In this document: one piece after another, positions 42,966 through 53,115 of the stretch
Layout of the letters: every line of letters starts with the position of its first letter
Position numbering within the stretch: the stretch's first letter is position 1
DNA from: Eubacteriaceae bacterium
Lineage (GTDB): Bacteria; Bacillota; Clostridia; Lachnospirales; Lachnospiraceae
NCBI GenBank assembly: GCA_902362455.1
Contig: CABIWJ010000005.1
Coordinates: 124,001 to 188,000, forward strand
Reading direction: 5' to 3'
Length of the DNA stretch: 64,000 nt
Program-made: the position numbers and the translations under genes
The notes under the pieces: model-generated
The model's database searches: none
What the model was told of the DNA's origin: nothing
The model's input: the letters and a program-made list of their open reading frames with translations, nothing else

Positions 42966-44735
42966 ATGAAGAAAAAAAGTGCAATGTCAAAATTGTTTGA
43001 CTATGCAGGAAATTTTAAGTACCTGACTATGGCTTCATTAGTACTTTCTGTGATTAGTGCATGGTTAGCACTAGTCCCATTTTATTATATCTGGAGAATT
43101 ATCAAAGAAATACTTGATGTGGCACCTTTTTATGGTGATGCAAAGAATCTTAGTAAATACGGCTGGACAGCGGTTGGCTTTGCAATAGGTTCAATGCTTA
43201 TTTACATATCTGCACTCATGTGTTCACATATTGCAGCCTTCAGAGTTCAGGCAAATATGAGGTCAAAAGTAATGCGACATATCCTTACACTTCCTTTAGG
43301 TTTTATGGACAGAGAGGGAAGTGGTAAAGTCAGAAAAATAGTAAATGAATCAAGTGCCGCCACAGAGACATACCTTGCACATCAGCTTCCTGATATGGCA
43401 GGTGCAATGGCTACACCTGTAGGTTTGTTAGTCTTACTTATAGCATTTGACTGGAAACTTGGACTTTTAAGTCTTATCCCTACTGTACTTGCATTCCTAA
43501 TTATGGGTTCGATGACAGGTGAAAAGATGAAAGAGAAGATGAAGGAATACCAGAATTCCTTAGAGACAATGTCAAATGAAGCTGTAGAATATGTAAGAGG
43601 TGTTCCGGTTGTTAAAACATTTGGACAGTCAGTGTTTTCGTTTAAGAGATTTAAAGAGGCAATTAAAGGGTATGAGAAATGGGTAATTTCTTATACATTA
43701 GACCTTAGAATGCCAATGACATTGTATACAACAATTATTAATTCAGTGTTCGCAGTTCTTATGCTTGCAGGCTTTGTGATTACCAGAAATGACGTAACTA
43801 AAGATTTTATTTTGAATTTCACATTCTATGTAATTATAACACCTATCATTACAGTTACACTTAATAAAATTATGTTCTCAAGTGAGAATAATATGCTTGT
43901 GGAAGATGCTCTTTCGAGAATTGAGGGAATAACTAATATGAAGCCTCTTGAAGAGCCTTCTGCACCAAAGCCTCCACAGGATTATTCCGTATCCGTAAAT
44001 AATATTTCTTTCAGATATGATGATGCTAAGAGCAATGCATTAACTGACATTAATATGAATATTAAATCAGGTGAACATATTGCACTCGTTGGACCATCAG
44101 GTGGTGGTAAGACAACACTTGCAAGTCTTATCGCAAGATTCTGGGACGTTAATGAGGGTGAAATAAACATTGGCGGAACAAATGTCAAAGATATCGCAGG
44201 CAAAGAACTTATGAACACAGTTTCATTTGTATTTCAGGATAGTAAGTTACTTAAAATGTCAATATTTGATAATGTAAGATTAAGTAAACCTGATGCAACA
44301 AGAGAAGAAGTTCTTAAGGCTCTTAAAGATGCACAATGTGAGGATATTATCGCAAAAATGCCAAAAGGTATAGATACAATGATTGGCTCAGATGGTACAT
44401 ACGTGTCAGGTGGAGAAGCACAGCGACTCAGTATCGCAAGAGCAATGTTAAAAGATGCACCGATTCTTGTATTAGATGAGGCTACAGCATTTGCGGACCC
44501 TGACAATGAGGCTAAGGTTCAGGAGGCATTTGCAAATCTTTCAAAAGGCAAGACAGTTATTATGATAGCACACAGACTGTCAACTGTTACAAATGCTGAT
44601 AAGATATATGTATTAAAAGAGGGCAGGATTGCAGAGCAGGGAACACATAATGAGTTAAATAATAAAGGCGGAATATATACTCATATGTGGTCTGAATACA
44701 ATAAATCAGTAAATTGGAAGGTAGGTGTGAGATAA
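42966..44735 (+). CDS. ABC half-transporter (permease-ATPase), first of pair
   Basis: A 589-residue type-IV ABC exporter-fold half-transporter with six membrane helices (about 20-320) and an ATPase (about 345-575): Walker A GPSGGGKTTLASL, signature YVSGGEAQRLSIA, Walker B ILVLDEATAFADP (D-A-T-A-F instead of usual D-E-A-T-S-A-L), His IAHRLSTV. It overlaps the second half by one base (TAATG), so they form a heterodimer. Related YbtP/Q-type pairs import siderophores or export drugs; the substrate is not determined. Confidence 0.9.
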   Translation: MKKKSAMSKLFDYAGNFKYLTMASLVLSVISAWLALVPFYYIWRIIKEILDVAPFYGDAKNLSKYGWTAVGFAIGSMLIYISALMCSHIAAFRVQANMRSKVMRHILTLPLGFMDREGSGKVRKIVNESSAATETYLAHQLPDMAGAMATPVGLLVLLIAFDWKLGLLSLIPTVLAFLIMGSMTGEKMKEKMKEYQNSLETMSNEAVEYVRGVPVVKTFGQSVFSFKRFKEAIKGYEKWVISYTLDLRMPMTLYTTIINSVFAVLMLAGFVITRNDVTKDFILNFTFYVIITPIITVTLNKIMFSSENNMLVEDALSRIEGITNMKPLEEPSAPKPPQDYSVSVNNISFRYDDAKSNALTDINMNIKSGEHIALVGPSGGGKTTLASLIARFWDVNEGEINIGGTNVKDIAGKELMNTVSFVFQDSKLLKMSIFDNVRLSKPDATREEVLKALKDAQCEDIIAKMPKGIDTMIGSDGTYVSGGEAQRLSIARAMLKDAPILVLDEATAFADPDNEAKVQEAFANLSKGKTVIMIAHRLSTVTNADKIYVLKEGRIAEQGTHNELNNKGGIYTHMWSEYNKSVNWKVGVR

Positions 44736-46474
44736 TGAATTTAAACGAAAAATTACAACATAAATATGCGTTGTCACCTAAGGGTGCAAAGGATATGATA
44801 AAGGCATTTATTTCCGTAACTGTGTCAAATATTGTTCTTATGCTTCCTGTTGGTTTACTTTATTATATTGTTAAAGATTTTATAAACAATGATGTAACTT
44901 CTAATAAGAGAATTCTTTATATTATTGGAAGTGTTATCTGTCTGTTATTAATAGCGATAACAACTTATATTCAATATAATGCAACATTCCTTTCTACTTA
45001 TGTGGAAAGCGGAGTCAGACGAACAACGCTCGCCGAAAAGTTAAGAAAATTACCTCTTTCTTATTTTGGTAAAAAAGATTTGTCAGATCTGACAAGTACA
45101 ATTATGGCTGATTGTGCCACGCTTGAGACTGCATCATCACATTGGATTCCTGAATTAATAGGAGCAATGATTTCGACACTTATTGTATCAATAAGCCTTT
45201 TCTTTATTGACTGGAGAATGGCAATTGCAGCGTTATGGGTTTTACCTATTGCATTTATCATTGTATTAAGTTCTGCAAATGTACAAAAGAAATTAAATGA
45301 AAATCATATGAGACTTAAAATGAATCTTGCAGATGGTATACAGGAGTGTTTAGAAACACTTAGAGATTTAAGAGCTAACAATGCAAGTGAAAGCTATATG
45401 ACAGGACTGGATAAGAAGATTAAGGCAGTTGAGAAACATTCAATAGTCACTGAGTTTGGAACAGCAGTGTTCGTAGGTTCAGCCCAGATGATTTTAAAAG
45501 TGGGAATCGCAACTGTTGCCCTTGTGGGTGGAATACTTCTATCAAAAGGCAAAATCGATATATTTAAATTCTTTATGTTCTTACTTCTGGTGTCAAGATT
45601 ATATGATCCTATGCAGATGTCATTACAGAATCTTGCAGCAATTATATCAGCAGATGTACCTTGCAGAAGAATGGATGAAATCTTGTCACACAGTATACAG
45701 ACAGGTTCAGAGAAATTGACAAATAAGGGTTGTGATATCGTATTTGACCATGTTGCATTCGGATATGATGGTGAAGATAATGTACTTAGTGATGCGTCAT
45801 TATGTGCAAAACAGGGCGAAGTTACAGCTTTAATCGGACCATCAGGTGGTGGTAAGACAACTGTATCAAGACTTGCAGCAAGATTCTGGGATATTAATAA
45901 AGGTAAGATTACTGTTGGTGGAATGGATATATCGAAGATTGATCCTGAGAAACTTATGTCCCTGTATTCGATTGTATTTCAGGATGTTACTTTATTTAAC
46001 AATACTGTTATGGAAAATATACGAATCGGTAAGAAAGATGCAACTGACGAGGAGGTTATAGCAGCCGCTAAATTAGCACACTGTGATGAGTTTGTAGAGA
46101 AACTGGCTGATGGCTATAACACAATGATTGGTGAAAATGGTTCGGAATTATCAGGTGGTGAACGCCAGAGAATCTCAATAGCCAGAGCGTTCTTGAAAGA
46201 TGCTCCTATTATTCTTCTTGATGAGGCAACAGCATCTCTTGACGTAGATAATGAGACTTTGATTCAGCAGTCGCTTTCTGAGTTAATTAAGAATAAAACT
46301 GTTCTTATAATTGCACACAGAATGAGAACTGTGGCAAGTGCAGATAAGATTGTCGTTCTGAAAGATGGCGTTGTAGCTGAACAGGGAAGTCCTGCAGAGC
46401 TTGAAGCTAAGAATGGTATATATAAACATATGATGAGTATGCAGCTTAAGAGTGCGGAGTGGAAGATGAATTAG
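44735..46474 (+). CDS. ABC half-transporter (permease-ATPase), second of pair
   Basis: A 579-residue partner of the upstream half. Six membrane helices, then ATPase with Walker A GPSGGGKTTVSRLA, signature LSGGERQRISIA, Walker B IILLDEATASLDV, His IIAHRMRTVASA. Starts at ATG 44735, overlapping the previous stop; a TTG at 44714 is rejected. Confidence 0.9.
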   Translation: MNLNEKLQHKYALSPKGAKDMIKAFISVTVSNIVLMLPVGLLYYIVKDFINNDVTSNKRILYIIGSVICLLLIAITTYIQYNATFLSTYVESGVRRTTLAEKLRKLPLSYFGKKDLSDLTSTIMADCATLETASSHWIPELIGAMISTLIVSISLFFIDWRMAIAALWVLPIAFIIVLSSANVQKKLNENHMRLKMNLADGIQECLETLRDLRANNASESYMTGLDKKIKAVEKHSIVTEFGTAVFVGSAQMILKVGIATVALVGGILLSKGKIDIFKFFMFLLLVSRLYDPMQMSLQNLAAIISADVPCRRMDEILSHSIQTGSEKLTNKGCDIVFDHVAFGYDGEDNVLSDASLCAKQGEVTALIGPSGGGKTTVSRLAARFWDINKGKITVGGMDISKIDPEKLMSLYSIVFQDVTLFNNTVMENIRIGKKDATDEEVIAAAKLAHCDEFVEKLADGYNTMIGENGSELSGGERQRISIARAFLKDAPIILLDEATASLDVDNETLIQQSLSELIKNKTVLIIAHRMRTVASADKIVVLKDGVVAEQGSPAELEAKNGIYKHMMSMQLKSAEWKMN

Positions 46475-46487
46475 AAATTATTTTAGT

Positions 46488-46573
46488 TTGACATCAAGAA
46501 AAAGTTTTGCTATAATCCGAAATATCCGAGTTGCGAAGCGCGTAAGTCCAGGAATGGGCTTACGTGCTTTTTT
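46488..46573 (+). ncRNA. Perfect promoter followed by terminator: short RNA or attenuated leader
   Basis: TTGACA (46488-46493), 17-bp spacer and TATAAT (46511-46516) are perfect. About 18 bases after the expected start a 12-bp stem (46538-46549 with 46556-46567, two wobbles) with TTTTTT (46568-46573) ends the transcript. The product would be about 50 bases, or readthrough leads to the MATE gene. A diverged repeat B follows. Confidence 0.6.
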
Positions 46574-46742
46574 GTTGTATAAGAAATTTCTTAGTATTTC
46601 CTATGCAACAAAAAGCTTCGCAGGAATGTGCACACTTTTGCAGAGAAAAATGTTGCATAAAGCATCATAAACATAAAAATTATGAAAAGGTAATGCAAAA
46701 TGTTGCAAAAGTGGCACAGAATATCGCAAAGCGATATTCTTC
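46574..46742. repeat. Multi-hairpin repeat related to family B, diverged
   Basis: Begins at a terminator T-tract, as in copies 1 and 2, has an imperfect hairpin TTGTTG.../...CAACAA, and ends with GAATATCGCAAAGCGATATTC in place of GAATGTCGCAAGCGACATTC. ATGTTGC blocks correspond. The middle has expanded. Confidence 0.55.
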
Positions 46743-46770
46743 TTAGTTAAAAGAAATGGAGGAAGATGAA

Positions 46771-48183
46771 GTGGAAAACAATATTTCTGAAAATTTAGAG
46801 AAAGGAAATAGCAAAAGGGACAACAAAATGGCAAGTATGCCGGTTAACAAATTAATGCTAAGTATGGGAATTCCGATGATTTTATCAATGGCATTGCAGG
46901 CTGTATATAATATTGTTGACAGTGCATTTGTTTCAAATATGAAAGGAAATGGCGAAGCAGCATTAAATGCTCTGACCCTTGCGTTTCCAATTCAGATGTT
47001 AATGGTGGCAATTGCTATTGGTACAGGTGTCGGAACTAATGCATTACTTGCAAAAAGTCTAGGACAGGGCAATAAAGAGAAAGCAAGTAAAGTCGCAGGA
47101 AACAGTATTTTTCTTGCAACTGTGATATATATTATTTTTCTGATATACGGAATGGTCGGAGTGAGAGCATATATATCAACGCAGACGAAAAATGTACTCA
47201 TAAGAGAAATGGCAGTTGATTATCTTAGAATCTGTTGCGTAATTTCATTTGGTATTACATTTTTCTCAATATTTGAGAAATTATTACAGGCGACAGGACG
47301 TTCGTTATATTCAACAATTGCACAGATTCTTGGCGCTGTCGTAAATATTATTTTAGACCCGGTACTTATCTATGGTTTAAGTGGCTTTAAGGAATATGGA
47401 GTAAAGGGTGCAGCTTATGCGACTGTAATCGGACAGATAGTATCATTTGTGACAGCACTCATATTTCATTTGAAATTCAATGTCGAAATTGACAATTCAT
47501 TAAGATATAAGAAACCATCATTTACAATAATAAAGGAAATATATGCAATTGGTCTGCCGGCAATTATCTCGCAGGCACTAATGTCGCTTATGACATATGC
47601 TTTAAATATTATATTTGTACGAATTAATGAATCAGTGGTAACTGCGTATGGATTATATTATAAGATCCAGCAGTTTGTTCTCTTTGCTGCATTTGGATTA
47701 AGAGATGCCATAACACCGGTTGTATCATTTAATCATGGTATGAGAAGTAAGAAACGTGTTAAAGACGGAATTAAATATGGAATGTTATATACATTCATAA
47801 TTATGTTTGTGGGTATGGTGGTACTTGAAATCTTTGCAAATCAGTTGTCGGCAGTATTTGGACTGTCAGGAAATACCCAGAACCTATGTATTGATGCAAT
47901 GCGTATTGTTTCAATAAGTTTCGTATTTGCAGGAATAAATATTGCATACCAGGGAATCTATCAGGCCATCGACAGCGGCTTGGAATCCCTGATTATATCG
48001 GTACTCAGACAGTGTATAATAGTGCTTCCTTTAGCATATTTATTTTCAAACATTGCGATTAAAAATTCTGATAAGATATGGTTAATATGGACATGTTTTC
48101 CGATAACCGAGGCGGTTACGGCATTTGTGGCATATTTATTAATGAAGCGAATTAACAGGACTAAATTAAGTGAACTTAACTAA
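46771..48183 (+). CDS. MATE-family multidrug efflux protein
   Basis: A 470-residue, twelve-helix MATE antiporter, using Na+ or H+ to export drugs or metabolites. It begins after a GTG start (46771) that follows GGAGG by eight bases; an ATG at 46756 overlaps the ribosome site. Helices such as [20 protein letters not shown] are typical of the DinF/NorM-like type, with [20 protein letters not shown] in the central loop region. Stand-alone gene behind a promoter-terminator leader. Confidence 0.9.
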   Translation: MENNISENLEKGNSKRDNKMASMPVNKLMLSMGIPMILSMALQAVYNIVDSAFVSNMKGNGEAALNALTLAFPIQMLMVAIAIGTGVGTNALLAKSLGQGNKEKASKVAGNSIFLATVIYIIFLIYGMVGVRAYISTQTKNVLIREMAVDYLRICCVISFGITFFSIFEKLLQATGRSLYSTIAQILGAVVNIILDPVLIYGLSGFKEYGVKGAAYATVIGQIVSFVTALIFHLKFNVEIDNSLRYKKPSFTIIKEIYAIGLPAIISQALMSLMTYALNIIFVRINESVVTAYGLYYKIQQFVLFAAFGLRDAITPVVSFNHGMRSKKRVKDGIKYGMLYTFIIMFVGMVVLEIFANQLSAVFGLSGNTQNLCIDAMRIVSISFVFAGINIAYQGIYQAIDSGLESLIISVLRQCIIVLPLAYLFSNIAIKNSDKIWLIWTCFPITEAVTAFVAYLLMKRINRTKLSELN

Positions 48184-48252
48184 ATAAGAAATTATATGAA
48201 AATTAATTAAATAAAAACTAAATAGAAATGAGAATTCAGAAAGAGGTCAATG

Positions 48253-48390
48253 TGAAAAATAATGCTGATGCAATTATTTTTCACATAGCTATTTGTTTCG
48301 GAGCGAAAGCAAATAGCTTTTATGGCAAGTCAGAAATCGCCTACGCGAATTTCTGACTGCCTCTTCGCGACAAGTCGCTCAGAAAAGAGG
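48253..48390 (+). repeat. Multi-hairpin dispersed repeat A, copy 3
   Basis: Nearly the same series of hairpins as at 14945-15080 (for example GTCAGAAATCGC/GCGAATTTCTGAC and GCGACAAGTCGC), ending GCTCAGAAAAGAGG, which forms the ribosome site of the gene at 48396. Confidence 0.85.
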
Positions 48391-48395
48391 TTAAT

Positions 48396-48983
48396 ATGAA
48401 TAAAATAGTTACAATCAGCAGAGAATTTGGCAGTGGCGGACGTTTTATCGGTGAACAGCTTGCTAAAAGAATTGGAATACAATTTTATGACAAAAAGATA
48501 ATTAGTGAGGTTGCAGAGAAAACGGGCCTCGCAGAAGAATTTATAGAGCAGAAAGGCGAATATGCACATCTTAAAAATATTTTTGCATATGGTCTGATTG
48601 GCAGAAATCAAAATGGAGAATCAATCGATGATATTCTGTATGCGGCTCAAAGGGAAATTCTAATTGATGCAGTAAAGAAAGGTCCATGTGTTATAGTTGG
48701 AAGAAATGCTGACTACATTTTCAAGGATTATAAGGAATGTATAAATGTATATATATGTGGAAATATGGAAGAAAAGATTGCAAGAATCAGTAAATTGTAT
48801 AATAAGACAGAAGAGGAGGCAAAAAAACTTATCCACGATATAGATAAGCGAAGAAGTGTTAATTATAAATATTATACTGAAAGACAGTGGGGACTTTCTA
48901 AAAATTACACAATTTCGTTAAATAGCAGTGAAATTGGATATGAAAAATGTATTGATATTATAGAGGAACTTTATAATCTCTAA
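48396..48983 (+). CDS. Cytidylate kinase-like family protein (second copy)
   Basis: A 195-residue paralogue of the gene at 20090, starting MNKIVTISREFGSGGRFIGE with P-loop-like GSGGRFIG, then VIVGRNADYIF and DKRRSVNYKYYTERQWG. Family members are not the housekeeping Cmk; role unknown. Preceded by repeat A copy 3 and followed by purC. Confidence 0.82.
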   Translation: MNKIVTISREFGSGGRFIGEQLAKRIGIQFYDKKIISEVAEKTGLAEEFIEQKGEYAHLKNIFAYGLIGRNQNGESIDDILYAAQREILIDAVKKGPCVIVGRNADYIFKDYKECINVYICGNMEEKIARISKLYNKTEEEAKKLIHDIDKRRSVNYKYYTERQWGLSKNYTISLNSSEIGYEKCIDIIEELYNL

Positions 48984-49072
48984 AAATTTTGTTGAAAATA
49001 GACATTGATTTATTATAGATTTATTGTATTATATTCATAAAGAAATAAATCACAGAAATGGAGATTAATGCA

Positions 49073-49945
49073 ATGAAAGAATTTAAACCTATTAAAGAGG
49101 GTAAAGTACGTGAAGTATATGATAACGGAGACAGCCTTATCATAGTTGCTACAGACAGAATATCAGCTTTTGATGTTATTCTTAAGAATGTTGTACATAA
49201 GAAAGGTGCAATTCTTACACAGATGTCTAAGTTCTGGTTCGATTTCACAAAGGATATTGTTCCAAACCATATGATTTCTGTAGATGTTAAAGATATGCCT
49301 GAATTCTTCCAGAATGAGAAATACGATGGAAACAGTATGATGTGTAAGAAATTAGATATGCTTCCAATCGAATGTATCGTTAGAGGATATATAACAGGTA
49401 GTGGCTGGGAAAGCTATAAGAAAAACGGTACTGTATGTGGAATTAAGCTTCCAGAGGGATTACAGGAATCAGACAAGTTACCTGAACCAATCTATACACC
49501 AACAACTAAAGCAGATTTAGGCGACCATGATGAACATATTACTTTTGAAGATAGCGTAGAGATTCTTGAGAAGCTTCACCCTGGAAAAGGCGAAGAATAT
49601 GCTAAGAAGATTATGGATTGCACAATTGCACTTTATAAGAAATGTGCAGAATATGCATTAAGCAAGGGAATTATTATTGCAGATACAAAATTCGAATTTG
49701 GTTTAGATGAGAATGGAAATGTAGTTCTTGGTGATGAGATGCTTACACCAGACAGCTCAAGATTCTGGCCATTAGAAGGTTACAAACCTGGACAGGGACA
49801 GCCTTCATTCGATAAACAGTATGTAAGAGACTGGTTAAAACAGAACCCGGACAGTGATTATCATCTTCCGGATGAAGTTGTTGAGAAATCAGTTGATAAA
49901 TATAAAGAAGCATTTGAATTAATTACAGGAAAGAAATTTGAATAA
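49073..49945 (+). CDS. purC: SAICAR synthase
   Basis: PurC ligates aspartate to CAIR in purine synthesis. The 290-residue protein has KVREVYDNGDSLIIVATDR at the N-terminus, the signature LPIECIVRGYITGSGW, and DEMLTPDSSRFWP near 225. ATG 49073 follows GGAG; ATG 49058 is part of the ribosome region. No other pur genes are near. A strong terminator 150 bases later ends the transcript. Confidence 0.96.
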   Translation: MKEFKPIKEGKVREVYDNGDSLIIVATDRISAFDVILKNVVHKKGAILTQMSKFWFDFTKDIVPNHMISVDVKDMPEFFQNEKYDGNSMMCKKLDMLPIECIVRGYITGSGWESYKKNGTVCGIKLPEGLQESDKLPEPIYTPTTKADLGDHDEHITFEDSVEILEKLHPGKGEEYAKKIMDCTIALYKKCAEYALSKGIIIADTKFEFGLDENGNVVLGDEMLTPDSSRFWPLEGYKPGQGQPSFDKQYVRDWLKQNPDSDYHLPDEVVEKSVDKYKEAFELITGKKFE

Positions 49946-50096
49946 TTAATTTAAGGCTAGTGAATAAATTATAAATGCAACACAGTCATGAAAATCTATA
50001 AAATGCCTTATTTGACGAAGTTTAAGATATGATATTGCTAAAAGGTGATTTTTTGAAAAGAAACTAACTTGATGGTAATAAACATAAAGGAATATT

Positions 50097-50147
50097 AAGA
50101 GATGTTTTTTGAATAGAATGTCTGTTCAAAAAGCATCTCTTTTGTTA
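50097..50147 (+). terminator. Strong rho-independent terminator
   Basis: Arms 50097-50113 and 50125-50141 pair over 17 bp with one G-U, followed by TTTTGTT. It lies between purC and the second Abi gene and ends plus-strand transcription. Bases 49946-50096 hold nothing else I can name. Confidence 0.88.
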
Positions 50148-50233
50148 AAAATTGTATTGGATTATCTGGAAGGAGTAATTTACCATTTCATATGAAGCAA
50201 TTTATAGAAAAATAAAGAGATAAGGAGTTATTT

Positions 50234-51244
50234 ATGAGTGATGACAAAAATTTTTTAACATATAACCAACAATTAAAAAAGTTACGTAATGATAAGAAAA
50301 TATCCTGTAATAAAAGTTCTAAAGATAAGGAAATTCTTGTTCGAATGGGATATTTTAATATTGTTAATGGATATAAAAATCCATTTATCTGTGATAAAGA
50401 TATTAATGGAAACTACATATATTTGCCAAATACAGATTTATCTAATATTTATGAGCTGAAAAGATTTGATGAAAAATTGAGAAACTTTCTTTTAAGGTAC
50501 ATTACACAAATTGAAGAAGAAGTGAGAACATTAACGAGTTATAAATTTGACCAATGCAATAAAAATGGAAAGATTCCATGGTATGATGCTAAAGCATATT
50601 CAGATGAAGCAAGGTTGCAAAACAAGATAAGTGCTATTTCATCAGCATATAGTGAGTTAAGTAAAAGTCAGTTAGATTATGTGAGATTTTATATGGACAA
50701 ACACACAGCTATACCTACATGGATAATGATTAAGGTAGTTAATTTTTCTACATTCATTGATATATTGAATAATAGCAAAACAATAGTAAAACATAGTTTG
50801 TGCGAATTATATGGAATGAAAGATGAAAATGGATATCCAAATGTAAAATTGCTAATAGGTAGTTTGCATTGGCTTAGAAAAGTAAGAAATTCGTGTGCGC
50901 ATAATGAAAGAATATATTGTATTACAGAAACAAAAAATAAAAATAAAAAGGGGCGAATAAAAGAAAATTATTTTAAAATGATAAAACCATCATATATGAA
51001 AGATACTGAAAAGAAGTTGATGGATTTGATGGTTTATTTTAAATATTATTTGCCGGCTTCTGAATTCAAGTGTATGATGATAGAATTTATAGGAATGGTA
51101 AATGCATTAGAAAAGTCTGTTCCGAAAAATGCTTTTGATAATATAAGAGGACAAATGGGAATTAAAAATATAGAAGATTTACAAATATTAATTGAGTTAC
51201 CAAAGGAAAAAATCAATTATAATACATTTGATAAAAAGATATAA
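50234..51244 (+). CDS. Abi_2-family HEPN protein (AbiD/AbiF-like), second copy
   Basis: A 336-residue Abi-type protein: MSDDKNFLTYNQQLKKLRND and RMGYFNIVNGYKNPFI at the N-terminus, HEPN motif VRNSCAHNERIY (R-x4-H) near residue 222. Phage-induced abortive function is the expected role. AAGGAG precedes the ATG. A candidate small RNA lies 43 bases downstream on the same strand. It is distant from the first copy, so an independent acquisition is likely. Confidence 0.85.
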   Translation: MSDDKNFLTYNQQLKKLRNDKKISCNKSSKDKEILVRMGYFNIVNGYKNPFICDKDINGNYIYLPNTDLSNIYELKRFDEKLRNFLLRYITQIEEEVRTLTSYKFDQCNKNGKIPWYDAKAYSDEARLQNKISAISSAYSELSKSQLDYVRFYMDKHTAIPTWIMIKVVNFSTFIDILNNSKTIVKHSLCELYGMKDENGYPNVKLLIGSLHWLRKVRNSCAHNERIYCITETKNKNKKGRIKENYFKMIKPSYMKDTEKKLMDLMVYFKYYLPASEFKCMMIEFIGMVNALEKSVPKNAFDNIRGQMGIKNIEDLQILIELPKEKINYNTFDKKI

Positions 51245-51286
51245 AAAAGACTTGTAATAAAAAAAGTGTTATGATAATATACTAAT

Positions 51287-51350
51287 ACAGAGATAACCAG
51301 ATGGATTTTGGTTGAAAGGCACTTACAATTATGTGGGTGTCTTTTATTTT
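51287..51350 (+). ncRNA. Candidate small RNA downstream of the second Abi gene
   Basis: TTGTAA (51252-51257), 17-bp spacer and TAATAT (51275-51280) lead to about 64 bases with a 5-bp hairpin (AACCA 51295-51299 with TGGTT 51309-51313) and a 10-bp terminator hairpin (51318-51327 with 51332-51341, three G-U) then TTTTATTTTTAT. The layout matches the unit at 36470-36530 though sequences differ. Confidence 0.6.
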
Positions 51351-51363
51351 TATAGAAAAGAGG

Positions 51364-52044
51364 GTGACACCGATTATTTACATAGTTGAAGATGATGACA
51401 ACATTCGCGAAGAATTAAAATTATTACTAAATACGTCAGGATACGAAGTACGCACAACTACAGATTACAAAAATGCTGCAGATGATATATTAAACGTGAA
51501 CCCTGATATGGTTTTGCTAGACGTTAATTTAGAGGGAATAAGCGGTCTTACGATATGCGACCGTCTAAGAGAGAAGTCAGATGTCCCTATCATATTTGTA
51601 ACGGGAAATAACACTTCAATGGACGAGCTTAACTGTATTATTCGTGGTGGTGACGATTACATCAGTAAACCATATCAACCACCGATATTACTTGCAAGAA
51701 TTGCCGCATTACTCAAGCGGACTAAGAAATCATCTGATAAGAAGTCAGACACTATATTAGAATGTGGAAATGTATGCCTGGACACATCTGTTGCATTGAT
51801 TTATAAGGATAATAAGAAATCAGAGCTTACGAAAAATGAAATGAAAATACTTTATTATCTATTTGCAAATAAAGGCAAGATAATTTCAAGGGAAGAACTG
51901 ATTGACTACTTGTGGGACAATGACGTATTTATTGATGACAATGCCTTGAGTGTAAATGTTACAAGAATAAGAAATAAATTAAAAGGATTAGATGAAGAAA
52001 AACTTATACAGACTAAGAGAGGAATGGGCTACATATGCGGCTGA
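51364..52044 (+). CDS. OmpR-family response regulator, Bce type
   Basis: A 226-residue regulator with receiver domain (about 1-120; phospho-Asp in MVLLDVNLEG, Lys in DDYISKPYQPP) and winged-helix output (about 130-225; TRIRNKLKGL). It begins IIYIVEDDDNIREELKLL. The start is uncertain: GTG 51364 lies on the GAGG itself; an ATT codon near 51373-51376 would have ideal spacing, and the ATG at 51331 is within the small RNA terminator. It overlaps the kinase gene by ten bases. Typical partner of a Bce transporter. Confidence 0.88.
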   Translation: MTPIIYIVEDDDNIREELKLLLNTSGYEVRTTTDYKNAADDILNVNPDMVLLDVNLEGISGLTICDRLREKSDVPIIFVTGNNTSMDELNCIIRGGDDYISKPYQPPILLARIAALLKRTKKSSDKKSDTILECGNVCLDTSVALIYKDNKKSELTKNEMKILYYLFANKGKIISREELIDYLWDNDVFIDDNALSVNVTRIRNKLKGLDEEKLIQTKRGMGYICG

Positions 52045-53099
52045 CAGATTATTTATCAGACAAAATAATTGTAATACTTATAAATATGGCATCTATGATG
52101 GCACTTAGTCTGTACCTCATTTCGACAGGCAACTATCTTACAAATGTAATATTAATACTTGCAGCGTGGGGTATAATTTTAGTTACTTATCTGAGCGTGG
52201 ACTATATAATTAAGAGAAAATATTTTAATAAAATAGATGATACCCTAAAAAATCTTGATAAGCCATATCTTCTAGCAGAAGTAATGGATAAAGGCAACAG
52301 CATTTATGACAAAATCTACAGAGAAATAATACACACATCTAATAAATCAGTAATAGAAGAGATAAGAGATTTGAAGAAATCACAGTCAGAATATAAGGAA
52401 TATATTGAAAGCTGGGTTCATGACATCAAGACTCCGTTAACTGCCATTAATCTCATATGCGAAAATAATAAGAATGATTATACGAAGAAAATTCAGAGAG
52501 AAACCGGAATAATTGAAAATCAGGTGGAAAATGTCCTGTATTATGCCAGAATGGAGCAGGTATATAAAGATTATATGATACATAGCATTAATCTTAAAAA
52601 TGTTGTATTAAATTCTGTAAGAAGAAATAAGCTGTATTTCATTCAGGGAAAAATGCAGGTAAATGTTGAATTCGATGACATAATGGTTTCGACAGATGAG
52701 AAATGGATAGAATTCCTGCTTAACCAGATATTCTTAAATGCCATCAAATATCGTGCAAATGAAAATGCACATATAGATATAACAACAAATAAGCAGGATA
52801 AAAATATAGAACTCATAATAGAAGATAATGGAATTGGAATACCTAAGGAAGATATCGGCAGGATATTTGAGAAAGGCTTTACGGGAAGTAACGGCAGAAG
52901 AGATATCGAGAAAGAAAATAACATCAAAAAAGACAATTCATTAGAATATAATAGGAATAAAAAAGCAACAGGAATAGGTTTGTACCTGTGTAAAAATCTG
53001 TGCGATAAGTTAGATATCGGAATCAGATGTGAGTCAGAGGAAGGCAGATATACACGAATGATTCTTATATTTCCTGATTCAGATTATGCGAAGTTGTAA
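52035..53099 (+). CDS. Intramembrane-sensing histidine kinase, Bce type
   Basis: A 354-residue kinase with two N-terminal membrane helices and almost no extracellular loop (about 12-58), the phospho-acceptor motif SWVHDIKTPLTAINLI near residue 132, and the ATPase motifs NAIKYR (N box), DNGIGIPKEDIGRIFEKGF. The absence of an extracellular sensor matches BceS-like kinases, which sense flux through their BceAB partner. The Bce transporter genes follow 256 bases downstream. Confidence 0.92.
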   Translation: MRLTDYLSDKIIVILINMASMMALSLYLISTGNYLTNVILILAAWGIILVTYLSVDYIIKRKYFNKIDDTLKNLDKPYLLAEVMDKGNSIYDKIYREIIHTSNKSVIEEIRDLKKSQSEYKEYIESWVHDIKTPLTAINLICENNKNDYTKKIQRETGIIENQVENVLYYARMEQVYKDYMIHSINLKNVVLNSVRRNKLYFIQGKMQVNVEFDDIMVSTDEKWIEFLLNQIFLNAIKYRANENAHIDITTNKQDKNIELIIEDNGIGIPKEDIGRIFEKGFTGSNGRRDIEKENNIKKDNSLEYNRNKKATGIGLYLCKNLCDKLDIGIRCESEEGRYTRMILIFPDSDYAKL

Positions 53100-53115
53100 G
53101 TCCATACTACACACT

